From CAKRZE01 sp045617585 (GTDB lineage Bacteria > Bacillota > Clostridia > Oscillospirales > CAG-272), in NCBI GenBank assembly GCA_045617585.1, contig JAZLIW010000155.1, positions 1 to 47,543 of the forward strand: a DNA stretch of 47,543 nt. The letters are read 5' to 3'. The notes beneath the pieces were generated by a model, which worked only from the letters and a program-made list of their open reading frames with translations, did no database searches and was not told where the DNA came from. The number at the start of each line of letters is the position of its first letter. Position 1 is the stretch's first letter. Positions 24,836 to 33,419 of the stretch are shown one piece after another. A program made the position numbers and the translations under genes.

Positions 24836-25636
24836 ATGATCGACAACAAAAACATCGTACTGACCGGTGCGGGCTCCGGGATCGGGCTCGCGGTCCTGAA
24901 GCAGCTGAAAGGACGGGGGAACCGGATCCTCGCGGTCGCGCTCGACGTCAGCGCACTGAAGGGCATAAAGGGCGTTTACCCGATGGAATGCGACGTCAGT
25001 ACGGCGGAGGGCGTGGAAAAAATCTTCCGTAAAGCGGAGGAGTTCTTCGGAAAGATCGATATTTTTTACGCAAACGCGGGTTTTGCCTATATCGAGGATT
25101 ACGATTATACCGACTGGGACAGGATCGACCGGATCTTCCGTACCAACACGTATTCCCCGATCTACTCCTACGCGAGGTACTTAAAGCATCTGAACGGCAG
25201 AAAAGGCACCTTCGTGACCACGATCAGCGCCATCGGCAGGATGGGAATGCCGGGCTACACGCTCTATACCGCGACGAAATTCGCGCTGAACGGATTTCAG
25301 GACGCGGTACGGCTGGAAAAACCGAAGAATCTGCGGCTGGTCTGCGTCTATCCCGCCGCAACGAACACCAACTTTTTCAAAGCGGGAGGCGGCGATCAGA
25401 AAAACTTCCGCCGTCCTTTCCCGGTGCAGGAGCCGGAGACCGTGGCGAAAAAGGTCGTATGGGGGATCGAACACGGGAAGGACGAGATCTCTCCCTGTTT
25501 CCTCTTCGACCTGTCCCGCGTACTGATGGCGGTATGCCCTCCGGTACGCACCCTATACCGCGGCATCGAAAAGAAAAAATTCACGTACAATCAACGTCTG
25601 AAAGAGGCGGAGACCGCCTCGGGAAAGGAACGGTAA
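24836..25636 (+). CDS. Short-chain dehydrogenase/reductase (SDR)
   Basis: A 266-residue classical SDR. The nucleotide motif is TGAGSGIGLAV near the N-terminus. NAG lies in FYANAGFAY, the catalytic Ser in TISAIGRMG and the catalytic pair in YTATK (Tyr and Lys). It reduces a ketone or oxidises an alcohol with NAD(P). The C-terminal 50 residues have a hydrophobic stretch (LFDLSRVLMAVCPPVRTLYRG) that may touch membrane. ATG 24836 has AAGGGG upstream. The aldehyde dehydrogenase ATG comes one base after the stop, so the pair probably handles an alcohol, aldehyde and acid series. Confidence 0.88.
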   Translation: MIDNKNIVLTGAGSGIGLAVLKQLKGRGNRILAVALDVSALKGIKGVYPMECDVSTAEGVEKIFRKAEEFFGKIDIFYANAGFAYIEDYDYTDWDRIDRIFRTNTYSPIYSYARYLKHLNGRKGTFVTTISAIGRMGMPGYTLYTATKFALNGFQDAVRLEKPKNLRLVCVYPAATNTNFFKAGGGDQKNFRRPFPVQEPETVAKKVVWGIEHGKDEISPCFLFDLSRVLMAVCPPVRTLYRGIEKKKFTYNQRLKEAETASGKER

Positions 25637-25637
25637 C

Positions 25638-27056
25638 ATGGCGGAAACAGCAGAATCGATCGCAAAAACAGTAGAAGACCAGCGGGAATACTTCCGCACC
25701 GGAGCCACGCTCGACCTTGATTTCCGGATCGAACAGCTGACGAAGCTGAAAAAGGCGATCATAAAAAACGAAGCCCTGCTCCTGAACGCGCTGAAGGACG
25801 ACCTCGGCAGAAGCAATGCCGAAGCGTATCTCTGTGACGTCGGGATGATGATCCTCGAGATCAACGAGACGATCCGGGGACTGAAAAAATGGGCAAAGCC
25901 GGAAACGCATTTCAGCGGGCTCGCCTGCTTTCCGAGCACCGTCACCCGCGTCTACAAGATGCCCTACGGGACGACGCTGATCCTCAGCCCGTTCAATTTT
26001 CCGATCCTGCTCTGCCTCGGCGTTCTCGTCGCCGCCATCGCGGGCGGAAACACGGCGGTGCTTAAGGTCAGTTCCAAATCGGCGCACTGCAGCGCGCTGA
26101 CCTCGAAGCTCATCGCCTCGATCTATCCGAAGGAATACGTCACGGTCGTGGAGGGCGGGCACGACGTCGCCGACCTCTGCCTTGCGGAGCGCTTCGACAA
26201 GATCTTCTACACCGGCTCCCCGCGGGTCGCAAAGCACGTCCTGACCGAAGCCGCAAAGAACCTCACCCCGGCGGCACTGGAGCTCGGCGGCGAGACCGGG
26301 AACTGGTGCGTTGTGAGAAAGGACGCCAACCTGCGCGACGCGGCAAGAAAGATCGTCTTCTTCAAACTGCTCAACTGCGGGCAGATCTGCATCAATATCA
26401 ATCAGATCGCGGTCGCGGAAGAGATCGCGGAGCCCTTTGTCTCCATCCTGAAGAGCGAATTCATCCGTCAGATCGGAAAGGACCCGCTGAAGAATCCGGA
26501 ATATCCGAAGCTGATCAACGACGCGGCGTACCGCAAATGCAGCGACGAAGCGGACGCTTACCGCAACCTGATCGTGTTCGGCGGTCACGGGGATCCCTCC
26601 TCGCTCCGCTACGAACCGACGATCCTCTATCCCGTTCCCGCGGACGCGCCGATCGTCATGCACGAGCTGTTCTGCCCGCTCCTTCCCGTCGTGACCTACC
26701 GCGACGCGGAGGTCGGCGATCTGCTTGACCTGATCTCAAGGAGAGAAAAACCCCTTGCCTTCTACGTCTTTACGAAGGATATCAAATGGGCGAACCGCGT
26801 GATGTCCACGATGCAGTTCGGCGGCGGATGCATCAACGAGGTCTGCTACCACATGATCGTCAAGGGCGTCCCCTTCAACGGCGTCGGACATTCCGGCATG
26901 GGCGCATATCACGGAGAATGGGGCTTCCGTGAATTCACGCACCCGACCACCGTCCTGACGGGCTCTCCGCGGATGAATCTTCCCCTCCGTGAGCATCCCT
27001 ACGAAGGGAAGAAGAACGCGTGGAAGCTGAAGCTCATCCGGATGTTTGAAAAATAA
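25638..27056 (+). CDS. Divergent aldehyde dehydrogenase, ALDH3-like
   Basis: A 472-residue protein with the ALDH fold, closest in character to class 3 (fatty) aldehyde dehydrogenases. Conserved features are LSPFNFPILLCLGVLVAAIAGGN, FYTGSPRVAKHV, the catalytic Glu block LELGG and the catalytic Cys in NCGQICI. Several normally fixed positions differ: LELGG is followed by ETGNW where Lys is usual, and the EIFGP-type motif reads HELFCP, with Cys for Gly. It should oxidise an aldehyde to an acid using NAD(P)+, though these changes may alter cofactor or substrate use. Coupled to the SDR gene upstream. Confidence 0.82.
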   Translation: MAETAESIAKTVEDQREYFRTGATLDLDFRIEQLTKLKKAIIKNEALLLNALKDDLGRSNAEAYLCDVGMMILEINETIRGLKKWAKPETHFSGLACFPSTVTRVYKMPYGTTLILSPFNFPILLCLGVLVAAIAGGNTAVLKVSSKSAHCSALTSKLIASIYPKEYVTVVEGGHDVADLCLAERFDKIFYTGSPRVAKHVLTEAAKNLTPAALELGGETGNWCVVRKDANLRDAARKIVFFKLLNCGQICININQIAVAEEIAEPFVSILKSEFIRQIGKDPLKNPEYPKLINDAAYRKCSDEADAYRNLIVFGGHGDPSSLRYEPTILYPVPADAPIVMHELFCPLLPVVTYRDAEVGDLLDLISRREKPLAFYVFTKDIKWANRVMSTMQFGGGCINEVCYHMIVKGVPFNGVGHSGMGAYHGEWGFREFTHPTTVLTGSPRMNLPLREHPYEGKKNAWKLKLIRMFEK

Positions 27057-27095
27057 CGCTCCCGGACGCTGACCCGCTCTGACAATCTTAATCCG

Positions 27096-27124
27096 GACCG
27101 CTGCGCCTTGCAGCGGTCATTTTG
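27096..27124 (+). terminator. Terminator after the aldehyde dehydrogenase gene
   Basis: Perfect 9-bp arms GACCGCTGC (27096-27104) and GCAGCGGTC (27110-27118) with a 5-nt loop, followed by ATTTTG. Confidence 0.7.
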
Positions 27125-27137
27125 TTCTCCCGCCGTA

Positions 27138-27166
27138 TTGACAAACGCCGTTCCATCGGTTATAAT
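27138..27166 (+). promoter_or_regulatory. Consensus sigma-A promoter for the 573-residue protein
   Basis: -35 TTGACA (27138-27143), 17-nt spacer, -10 TATAAT (27161-27166), 32 bases before the start codon. Confidence 0.85.
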
Positions 27167-27198
27167 TCCTTTGACTCTTCCGAAATAAAGGAAACATC

Positions 27199-28920
27199 AT
27201 GCCAAACGACATCATTCTGCGTCCCTATTGGGGTGTCTCCGCCGAGGGTCCCGTCGAACGCCTCGGGAACGGAAGCCTCACGCTGACCCGCGTGCCGGAC
27301 GGCACGCTCCTCGTTTCCCTGCCCGGCATCGGGCGGATCGCGTCGATCGAGATGGACACCACAGATCCCTACGGGAGCGTGATCCGTACCCCGGATGAAA
27401 AACCGACCGCGGTCGGCTTCGCCCGGTATCTTGAGATTCACGATGTTGCCGACGAATATAACGCCGTGTTCGAGCGGACCATCCGCGGCACCTCCGGCGG
27501 CATTTCCTACCGCTTCGTCCTCGCGGAGGGAGCGGAGCTGCTGTTCAACCCGACGGACGACAACGCCTGCACGTTTCTGACCGTCCGCTATCGGGGCGAA
27601 AGCGTCCTATATTTCCACATCCGCGGCAGATACGGCTTCAACCGGGAGACCGGACGGTTGTTTTTCCCTTATCCGCGGACACGGATCAGGATCATCGCCG
27701 CGCCCCTGCGCAGCAGGGCGGAGCTGGCATTCCTGCCGCTCACCGAAAGAACGGACCGTCCCGTCCTCCCCGCACCGCATCCCTCCTTACCCGCAGAGCT
27801 TGCGGAACGGATCCGCGCCTCGGCAGACCTTGAGTTATCCTCTCTGTCCGCGCTGAAAACCGCTGCCGGCTTCTATCGGACGGGAGACGGACGCACGACG
27901 GTACGGGAACAGCAAAAGCTCCTGCTCTTTTTCCTCGAAGCCGGGGAAACGGAACGGGCGGTCGGGATCATGAACGCGGTACGGCGCTTCTATGAGCTTC
28001 ACGGCTTTCTGTCCCCGTACCTTGATCCGGAAGATCTTTCCTACCCGCAGAGAGAGCGTTTCCCGGAAACCGACGCCCTTCTTGCCGCCGCGGAAATGAT
28101 CGCTGCCTGCGCCGAACACGCTGGCAAAGACGCGATCGTCTATCCCTTCTCCGATCTTGCAGGATATGCCTGCACCGTTCTCCGTGACGCTTCGGCGGCG
28201 TACCGTCTTCCCTACGACGGCACGGAGCCCGTGCTTGCGCCGCTCCCCTTCCTCACGCGGGTCTGCGGCTCCGCGAGAGCCACGGCGGAATGGATCGGCG
28301 TCACGGAGCGGCTTGCCGCGCTCTTCCCGGAAAACCGCGCCATCCGGGCGACCGCTCCGGTCGCCGCGCGGGCAAGAGAGCGGTTCTTCTCCTTTTTCCG
28401 AGGTGAAAACGGCTCTCTCGAGGAGCATCCGTATTCCTCTCCGGTCCTTCCTGCCTATCTCTGGGGCACCTGCCAGATCTGCGGTCTGCGCGGCAGAGCC
28501 GGGGACGTCACGGGCTGGCTGGTACGAAACGGCAGCTGGTACTATTGCGAGGAATGCGCGGCGTCCGGCTTCACGCCCGATCTGCCGCGTCAGCCGCAGC
28601 CGCATCCGCGCTCCGGCAAAACGCTGCCGCCCCTGCTGTCGCTCTGCGGCTTTTCCGACGACGGACTGCGGCGCGCGGAGAAGGCGCTGTATCACAGAGT
28701 CGATTCCCTTTCCCTGTCCGACGCTTCCCTCCTTCTTTATGCGGCGAAAGAGTCTTCTCCCGTCCTGATCCGACGGATCCTGACGGAAACGGAGGCGCTG
28801 GAAAAAGAGCCGGACCTTGCGCTTTCACGCGCCGCGGACCGCACTTTTGCCCTTGCCGCTCTCCTGCACGCGTTCCGTCTTCCCGTAAAAGAGAATGCGG
28901 GAAAAACGAAAGACGAATAA
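27199..28920 (+). CDS. Unrecognised 573-residue protein with a CxxC-CxxC metal-ribbon insert
   Basis: Not recognised. The N-terminal 190 residues are beta-rich and sandwich-like. Residues about 200-400 are mostly alpha-helical in pairs (EQQKLLLFFLEAGETERAV, TDALLAAAEMIAACAEHAG, ATAEWIGVTERLAALF), resembling the alpha/alpha-barrel of glycosidases with a beta-sandwich N-domain. Cys425/Cys428 and Cys450/Cys453 form CxxC-N21-CxxC in an aromatic-rich insert (NGSWYYCEEC) that probably binds zinc. A helical tail of about 70 residues ends the protein. No signal peptide. The glycosidase idea is weak and no catalytic acids can be named. It is transcribed alone from a perfect promoter and ends in a strong terminator. 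Confidence 0.7.
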   Translation: MPNDIILRPYWGVSAEGPVERLGNGSLTLTRVPDGTLLVSLPGIGRIASIEMDTTDPYGSVIRTPDEKPTAVGFARYLEIHDVADEYNAVFERTIRGTSGGISYRFVLAEGAELLFNPTDDNACTFLTVRYRGESVLYFHIRGRYGFNRETGRLFFPYPRTRIRIIAAPLRSRAELAFLPLTERTDRPVLPAPHPSLPAELAERIRASADLELSSLSALKTAAGFYRTGDGRTTVREQQKLLLFFLEAGETERAVGIMNAVRRFYELHGFLSPYLDPEDLSYPQRERFPETDALLAAAEMIAACAEHAGKDAIVYPFSDLAGYACTVLRDASAAYRLPYDGTEPVLAPLPFLTRVCGSARATAEWIGVTERLAALFPENRAIRATAPVAARARERFFSFFRGENGSLEEHPYSSPVLPAYLWGTCQICGLRGRAGDVTGWLVRNGSWYYCEECAASGFTPDLPRQPQPHPRSGKTLPPLLSLCGFSDDGLRRAEKALYHRVDSLSLSDASLLLYAAKESSPVLIRRILTETEALEKEPDLALSRAADRTFALAALLHAFRLPVKENAGKTKDE

Positions 28921-28929
28921 AAAAGATCG

Positions 28930-28971
28930 GCGGTTTTCCTTCCGGGGATCGGAACGGAAAACCGCTTTTTT
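28930..28971 (+). terminator. Terminator after the 573-residue protein gene
   Basis: GCGGTTTTCC (28930-28939) pairs with GGAAAACCGC (28956-28965), then T6. Confidence 0.8.
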
Positions 28972-28990
28972 CTTTAACGTTGCCCGGGCT

Positions 28991-29614
28991 TTATGAGAGG
29001 AACAGCTTGCGGGACAGCGCCTCCGCGTTCCCGTCGAACAGGATCCCATGAATACCGAACGCGTCCGCGCCCGTGATATTCCGGGGGCTGTCATCGATAA
29101 ACGCGCACTGCGCCGGATCAAGCGAATACCTGCGCGTCAGGTACTCGAAGATCGCGTGGGACGGCTTGACCAGATGGATCGGACCGGAAAACACGAGCCC
29201 GTCAAACGCCGTCAGCACCCGCCGGAGCTCCGGCACGTCCTTCCATTTTTCCGAAAACCCGATGCTGATATTGGAAAGGAGATACAGTCTGCACCCGCTT
29301 GCCTTCAGTTCCGCGATCAGCTCCGGCATCCCGCCGATCAGCGGCAGATTCTCCACCCAATGGTCATAGATCTCATCCGAAGCGTCCCACAGACGAGTCG
29401 GAAGCTTTTCTTTCGCAGCGCTTTTCACTTCCCCATCGGTGATCGTTCCCGCGTCGAGCGGATCCCAGAGACGTCGGTCAAAAAGGACCTCCCTGACGAG
29501 CGCCGCGTCCGACGGGTCGGTCACGTATCCTGACGTGAGATACGCCGGGTCGAACCGTGCAATCACGTTGCCGAAATCAAAAATGCATACCGGGTATGCC
29601 GGTTTACGTTCCAT
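28991..29614 (-). CDS. HAD-superfamily hydrolase, YihX-like
   Basis: A 207-residue HAD phosphatase of subfamily IA. Motif I is FDFGNVI (nucleophile Asp, with Gly-Asn in place of the second Asp, as in YihX-type members). Motif II is LLSNIS, the motif III Lys is in LVKPSHAIF and motif IV is CAFIDDSPRN. The helical cap lies between about residues 20 and 85. It removes phosphate from a sugar phosphate or similar metabolite; substrate unknown. ATG 29614 is preceded by GGAAGAAAA. A hairpin with T-run ends only 24 bases before the start, so expression may depend on readthrough from the coiled-coil gene. Confidence 0.88.
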   Translation of the reverse strand: MERKPAYPVCIFDFGNVIARFDPAYLTSGYVTDPSDAALVREVLFDRRLWDPLDAGTITDGEVKSAAKEKLPTRLWDASDEIYDHWVENLPLIGGMPELIAELKASGCRLYLLSNISIGFSEKWKDVPELRRVLTAFDGLVFSGPIHLVKPSHAIFEYLTRRYSLDPAQCAFIDDSPRNITGADAFGIHGILFDGNAEALSRKLFLS

Positions 29615-29637
29615 ATCGTTTTCTTCCGCCTTTCCGC

Positions 29638-29667
29638 AAAAAGGACTGCCGTTTCCGCGGCAGCCCC
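29638..29667 (-). terminator. Terminator or attenuator between coiled-coil gene and HAD gene
   Basis: On the minus strand GGCTGCCG pairs with CGGCAGTCC (one bulged T) around CGGAAA, then T5 at 29642-29638. It leaves no room for a promoter before the HAD start at 29614. Confidence 0.6.
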
Positions 29668-29669
29668 CG

Positions 29670-30125
29670 TCATTCGTTCGGTATGCCGCCGGTCTCGATC
29701 AGAAGCGCTCTGGTCTCGGGATGGGCGGTATAAAATTCGCGCAGACGCTCGTTCACGCCGCTGACGTAGGCGTTGACCTCGCGGATCTTGTCCGCACGCT
29801 GCTCCTGCGCCTCGGTCACGATCTCTTCCGCCTGCTTACGGGCTTCGGCAAGGATCCGGTCCGCTTCCGACTGCTTTTCCTCACAGTATTGCTTCACGTT
29901 CTGCAGATACTGTTCCGCCGCCTTGTCCGCCGCGTCGAAGACTCCGTTCAGGACGAGAGAAGCCTCCGCCAGCGTTCCTGACCGTTCGATCTTGACGGTA
30001 CGGTCGTTCAGCATTGCTTCCGTGTTCTCAAACGCGCTTTTCAGGCGGTAGTTTTCTTTACTCTGCTCGATCAGCATTTCGAGAAGTTCTCTTCTCGTCA
30101 GCCGTTTCAGTTCCTTTTCGGTCAC
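29670..30125 (-). CDS. Small coiled-coil protein, DivIVA-like in character
   Basis: A 151-residue soluble protein dominated by helices. An N-terminal LTRRELLEMLIEQSKENYRLKS segment and a central long coiled coil rich in Glu, Gln and Ala (EEKQSEADRILAEARKQAEE) resemble DivIVA- or AtpF-like coiled coils; the C-terminus contains FYTAHPETRALL. Function unknown; scaffolding at the cell pole or membrane is one guess. Start is a GTG at 30125 with GGAGG 8 nt upstream, read from its own promoter at 30191-30163. Confidence 0.7.
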   Translation of the reverse strand: MTEKELKRLTRRELLEMLIEQSKENYRLKSAFENTEAMLNDRTVKIERSGTLAEASLVLNGVFDAADKAAEQYLQNVKQYCEEKQSEADRILAEARKQAEEIVTEAQEQRADKIREVNAYVSGVNERLREFYTAHPETRALLIETGGIPNE

Positions 30126-30162
30126 CTGCGTCTCCTCCCGTTTCTTTCATCGTTACCTGTTT

Positions 30163-30191
30163 ATTATAGCACGCGGCAGAGCGGTTTTCAA
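30163..30191 (-). promoter_or_regulatory. Sigma-A promoter for the coiled-coil protein
   Basis: Minus strand: -35 TTGAAA (30191-30186), 17-nt spacer, -10 TATAAT (30168-30163). Confidence 0.7.
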
Positions 30192-30221
30192 TAGCATTCC
30201 CGATTTTTACGGTTTCTTCAC

Positions 30222-30259
30222 AAACGAAAAGGGGCTGCTGCACGTTAGGCAGCAGCCCC
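30222..30259 (-). terminator. Terminator after mscS
   Basis: On the minus strand GGGGCTGCTGC (30259-30249) pairs perfectly with GCAGCAGCCCC (30241-30231), followed by TTTTCGTTTG. Confidence 0.85.
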
Positions 30260-30287
30260 TTCCGGTTTTTTACGGTCCGGATAAGGA

Positions 30288-31109
30288 TCAGTGTTTCTTT
30301 TCGACGATGCGGACGTCCATCTGCTGGTACGGGTTCTCGATATCGGCGGCAACGAAGCCCTTCTTGACCTGTTCACGGATATCGAAGAAAACGTCCCAGT
30401 AATCGGCGCTCTTGCACCATGCACGGCAGACGAGGACGATGCCGTCGTCGGTCGCACCGCTGACACGGACCATGTTGTCCTGATCCTGCAGGACCTTTTC
30501 GTGGTTCGCAATCACGTCGAGAATGACCTTCTGCGCTTCCTCGAAGTTCTCTTCCTCGGAGATCTCGAATTCGATATCCACGCGGCGGAGATCCTTCTCG
30601 GAGAAGTTCACGACGGAAGCGCCGGAAGCGACGCCGTTCGGAACGTAGACGACCTTGTTGTCGATCGTGACGATCTTGGTGTGGCAGAGGTGGATGTCCT
30701 CGACCGTGCCGGCATAACCGGCGACCTCGATGTAATCGTCAACACGGAACGGGCGGGTGATCAGCAGGAGAACGCCTCCGGAGATATTGCCGAGCGCGCC
30801 GTTCACGGCAAGGCCGACGCAGACGCCGAAGGAAGCGATCAGCGCGGTGATGGCGGTGGTGTCGATGCCGAGATAACCGATGATGCAGACCACGGTAACG
30901 ACCTTGAGCGCGATGCCGAGAACGTACAGAAGCGTTTTGGTGATCGTCTTATCGATCTTGCCGGTCTTATCGGCGCCCTTCTGGATCAGCTTCAGCAGGA
31001 AGTTGATCAACTTGAAAGCGACGATCAGGACGACGACGGAGATCACGATCCTGATCCCGGTATTCATCGCCCAGTTAGTGATGGAAGTCCAGATACTACT
31101 CCAGTTCAT
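30288..31109 (-). CDS. mscS: Small-conductance mechanosensitive channel, MscS family
   Basis: A 273-residue membrane protein with three helices at about 18-42, 58-80 and 84-110. The pore-lining third helix ends in GLAVNGALGNISGGVLLLITRPFRVDDYIEV, the MscS signature. A beta domain (KIVTIDNKVVYVPNG) and an alpha/beta tail ending in NPYQQMDVRIVE follow. It forms heptameric channels that open under membrane tension and release solutes during hypo-osmotic shock. ATG 31109 was chosen because AAAGGGG lies upstream. It is transcribed alone, from a promoter at 31182-31154 to a strong terminator. Confidence 0.93.
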   Translation of the reverse strand: MNWSSIWTSITNWAMNTGIRIVISVVVLIVAFKLINFLLKLIQKGADKTGKIDKTITKTLLYVLGIALKVVTVVCIIGYLGIDTTAITALIASFGVCVGLAVNGALGNISGGVLLLITRPFRVDDYIEVAGYAGTVEDIHLCHTKIVTIDNKVVYVPNGVASGASVVNFSEKDLRRVDIEFEISEEENFEEAQKVILDVIANHEKVLQDQDNMVRVSGATDDGIVLVCRAWCKSADYWDVFFDIREQVKKGFVAADIENPYQQMDVRIVEKKH

Positions 31110-31153
31110 GTGAAAAGCCCCTTTCTTTTTACGGTAAACACCGTTATAGAAAT

Positions 31154-31182
31154 ATATTAACATATTTTTTTCGAAAAATCAA
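31154..31182 (-). promoter_or_regulatory. mscS: Promoter for mscS
   Basis: Minus strand: -35 TTGATT (31182-31177), 17-nt spacer, -10 TAATAT (31159-31154), in an AT-rich stretch. Confidence 0.55.
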
Positions 31183-31227
31183 CCGTCTGAAAAGATTTTT
31201 TCTTTCTTGTTTCCATTTTCCTTTTTC

Positions 31228-31256
31228 TTGACAACGCCGTACGCCGCTGGTATAAT
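31228..31256 (+). promoter_or_regulatory. Consensus sigma-A promoter for the CE2-like lipoprotein
   Basis: -35 TTGACA (31228-31233), 17-nt spacer, -10 TATAAT (31251-31256), 56 bases before the start codon. Confidence 0.85.
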
Positions 31257-31312
31257 CATTTCAGACGTACGACAGATCGGTACGGAAACCGCCGGAAAGA
31301 ACGAGGAACGAT

Positions 31313-33358
31313 ATGAAGAAATCACTTCGCGTGCTCACTCTGCTTACCGCGCTCCTTCTTCCGCTGTCAGCCGCAGCGGGCTGCGGAAATACCGGAAGAG
31401 GAAAAGAAAGCGGAACGGAAAGCGAAAAGGAAAAGGAAACCGCGCAGGAAACGGACGGGGAACGGTATATGGACAGACAGACGAAAATTACGGATTACCT
31501 GAGGATCTACGGAAGAACGTCGGTCAAGGACGATACGCTGTATCTTTTCTGGACCAACAGCGGCTTCTCGATGAATTTCCGCGGCACGGGCGTCAGTGCG
31601 AAGCTGACCGTCTCCACGCAGAACCCGACCTATTACGGCTTTCTCAACGTCTACGTGGACGGCGCGTTCGCCCCGGCGAAGACCCTCTGCCTGACGAAGG
31701 ACGCGGAGATCGTCCTGATCGACGGGCTGGAGAACGGACCGCACACGATCGAGGTACGCAAGCGCAACGAGGCGGCGTACGGTGCCTCCGCGACGGTCGG
31801 GATCGCCGGCATCAGCGTGATCGACGGGCAGTTCATCACAGAGCCGCCGCCGGCGCCGAAGAGGACCGTGGAATTCATCGGTGACTCGATCACGAGCGGC
31901 TTCGGCAACACGGTACGGGACGGCAGCGGCGCGATCTTCTCGACCGATACCGAGGAAGGCACCATGACCTATGCCGTGCTCGCCGCAAAGGCGCTCGGCG
32001 CGGACGCGAGGATCCTATCGCGCAGCGGGATCGGCTTCGTGAAAAACGCCTCCTGCGATTCCTTTTACGACCACTATCCGCTCACCTGTTCCCTGCCCGG
32101 AAACGGGTTAGATCCCACGCCGTGGGATTTCGGCGCCTCCCCCGCAGACGTCGTCGTCATCAATCTCGGCACCAACGACGGCGGGGCGACGCGGAACGGC
32201 GCGGCGATTCCGGACGCCGAAATGACCGAGGACGCCGTAGACCTGCTTCGCCTCGTCCGGGAAAAGAACCCGGATGCCTATATCCTCTGGACGTACGGTC
32301 TCATGGGGAACGGCAGGCAGGCCGCTCTGAAGGCGGCGGTCGACCGGTTAAGAAGCGAGGGCGATGACGCGGTCGATTACTTCCCGCTGGTCCCTATGAA
32401 CTCCTCGAAGGAGGGCGTCGGGGTACACGGGCACCCCACCATCGGCACGGATATCACCCGCAGCATCGCGCTTGCCGACAAGATCGCCTCCGAAATGGAT
32501 TGGGAGGCCGACGCCTCCGTCGCGCTTGAGGCGGAGATCCTCTACGCGGAGAACTATCTTACGTCCGACGCGGCGAACGCCGTTCCGGTCACCGCGGAAG
32601 CGTGGAAGAAAGCAGTCGCGGACGCCAAAGCGCTCCTCGGGACGGATGCTGACCTTAAGACGCTCCTTGCGGCGCGGGAAGCGATCCTGACGGCGCATGC
32701 CGGTCTTGCTTCCCCGGAGGACGTCTCGGACGAATATATCCTGCTGGACGCCTGCGACGACGCGAAGGGCTGGAACATCGGCGGTACCAACAAGGGAACG
32801 GACAAGACCGACCGCATCGGCGGGACTGCCTGCCTGAAGACCGAGGGAGACGGCAACATCTACTTTATCAAGGCGCCGGGAAACTATCACGTCCCGCTTC
32901 CCGACGACTGGCAGAACTGGTATCTTGAAATGTGGCTCTATCTCGACGATCCCTCCCTGCTCCGGGGCGGCAGCAATCTTGAGTTCTCGCAGGAGGTCGA
33001 TCAGATCGAGTTCGCCTGGGAGGTCTCGACACTGGGTCTGGAGCCGGGCTGGAACCATCTCCAGCTCAAACTCGGGACCGCGATGCAGAGCGGCATGGCA
33101 AACTTCAAAACGCTGGAAAACATCCGTCTGTTCCTCTTCTTATCCGGTCCTGCCGTCTTTAAGGTGGACGACATCGTCCTTTCCAGAGGGAAATACGCCC
33201 CTGACCGTTCCGGGCTCGACGCGCTGATCGCCGAAGCGGAGGCGCTCCTTCCCGAGGGCAACAGCGAAACGGAAACGTTGCTGCGGCGCGCGAAGAACGC
33301 CTGCTCACAGCGTGAGGTCGATCTCTTTACGGAAAGGCTGGAGAAGCTCCTCGCCTGA
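31313..33358 (+). CDS. CE2-like SGNH esterase lipoprotein with C-terminal binding domain
   Basis: A 681-residue surface lipoprotein: signal peptide with lipobox AAGC (Cys24) and a charged linker to about residue 50. A jelly-roll domain (about 60-175) comes before an SGNH hydrolase domain with GDS (Ser192), GTND (Asn287/Asp288) and GHPT (His374). This jelly-roll plus SGNH order is that of carbohydrate esterase family 2, which deacetylates xylan and related glycans. After about residue 400 comes a FIVAR-like helical segment (YAENYLTSDAANAVPVTAEA), a second beta-sandwich (about 475-625) likely to bind carbohydrate, and another short helical segment. Monocistronic, with promoter and terminator. 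Substrate inferred. Confidence 0.82.
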   Translation: MKKSLRVLTLLTALLLPLSAAAGCGNTGRGKESGTESEKEKETAQETDGERYMDRQTKITDYLRIYGRTSVKDDTLYLFWTNSGFSMNFRGTGVSAKLTVSTQNPTYYGFLNVYVDGAFAPAKTLCLTKDAEIVLIDGLENGPHTIEVRKRNEAAYGASATVGIAGISVIDGQFITEPPPAPKRTVEFIGDSITSGFGNTVRDGSGAIFSTDTEEGTMTYAVLAAKALGADARILSRSGIGFVKNASCDSFYDHYPLTCSLPGNGLDPTPWDFGASPADVVVINLGTNDGGATRNGAAIPDAEMTEDAVDLLRLVREKNPDAYILWTYGLMGNGRQAALKAAVDRLRSEGDDAVDYFPLVPMNSSKEGVGVHGHPTIGTDITRSIALADKIASEMDWEADASVALEAEILYAENYLTSDAANAVPVTAEAWKKAVADAKALLGTDADLKTLLAAREAILTAHAGLASPEDVSDEYILLDACDDAKGWNIGGTNKGTDKTDRIGGTACLKTEGDGNIYFIKAPGNYHVPLPDDWQNWYLEMWLYLDDPSLLRGGSNLEFSQEVDQIEFAWEVSTLGLEPGWNHLQLKLGTAMQSGMANFKTLENIRLFLFLSGPAVFKVDDIVLSRGKYAPDRSGLDALIAEAEALLPEGNSETETLLRRAKNACSQREVDLFTERLEKLLA

Positions 33359-33371
33359 ATCAGAGTCACGC

Positions 33372-33406
33372 AAAAAGACCCTGCCGGTCTCCGACGGGGT
33401 CTTTTT
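33372..33406. terminator. Bidirectional terminator between esterase and PNP genes
   Basis: AAAAAGACCC and GGGTCTTTTT arms give a stem with A- and T-runs on both sides, able to stop transcription from either direction. Confidence 0.8.
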
Positions 33407-33419
33407 CGTATCCTGTTTA

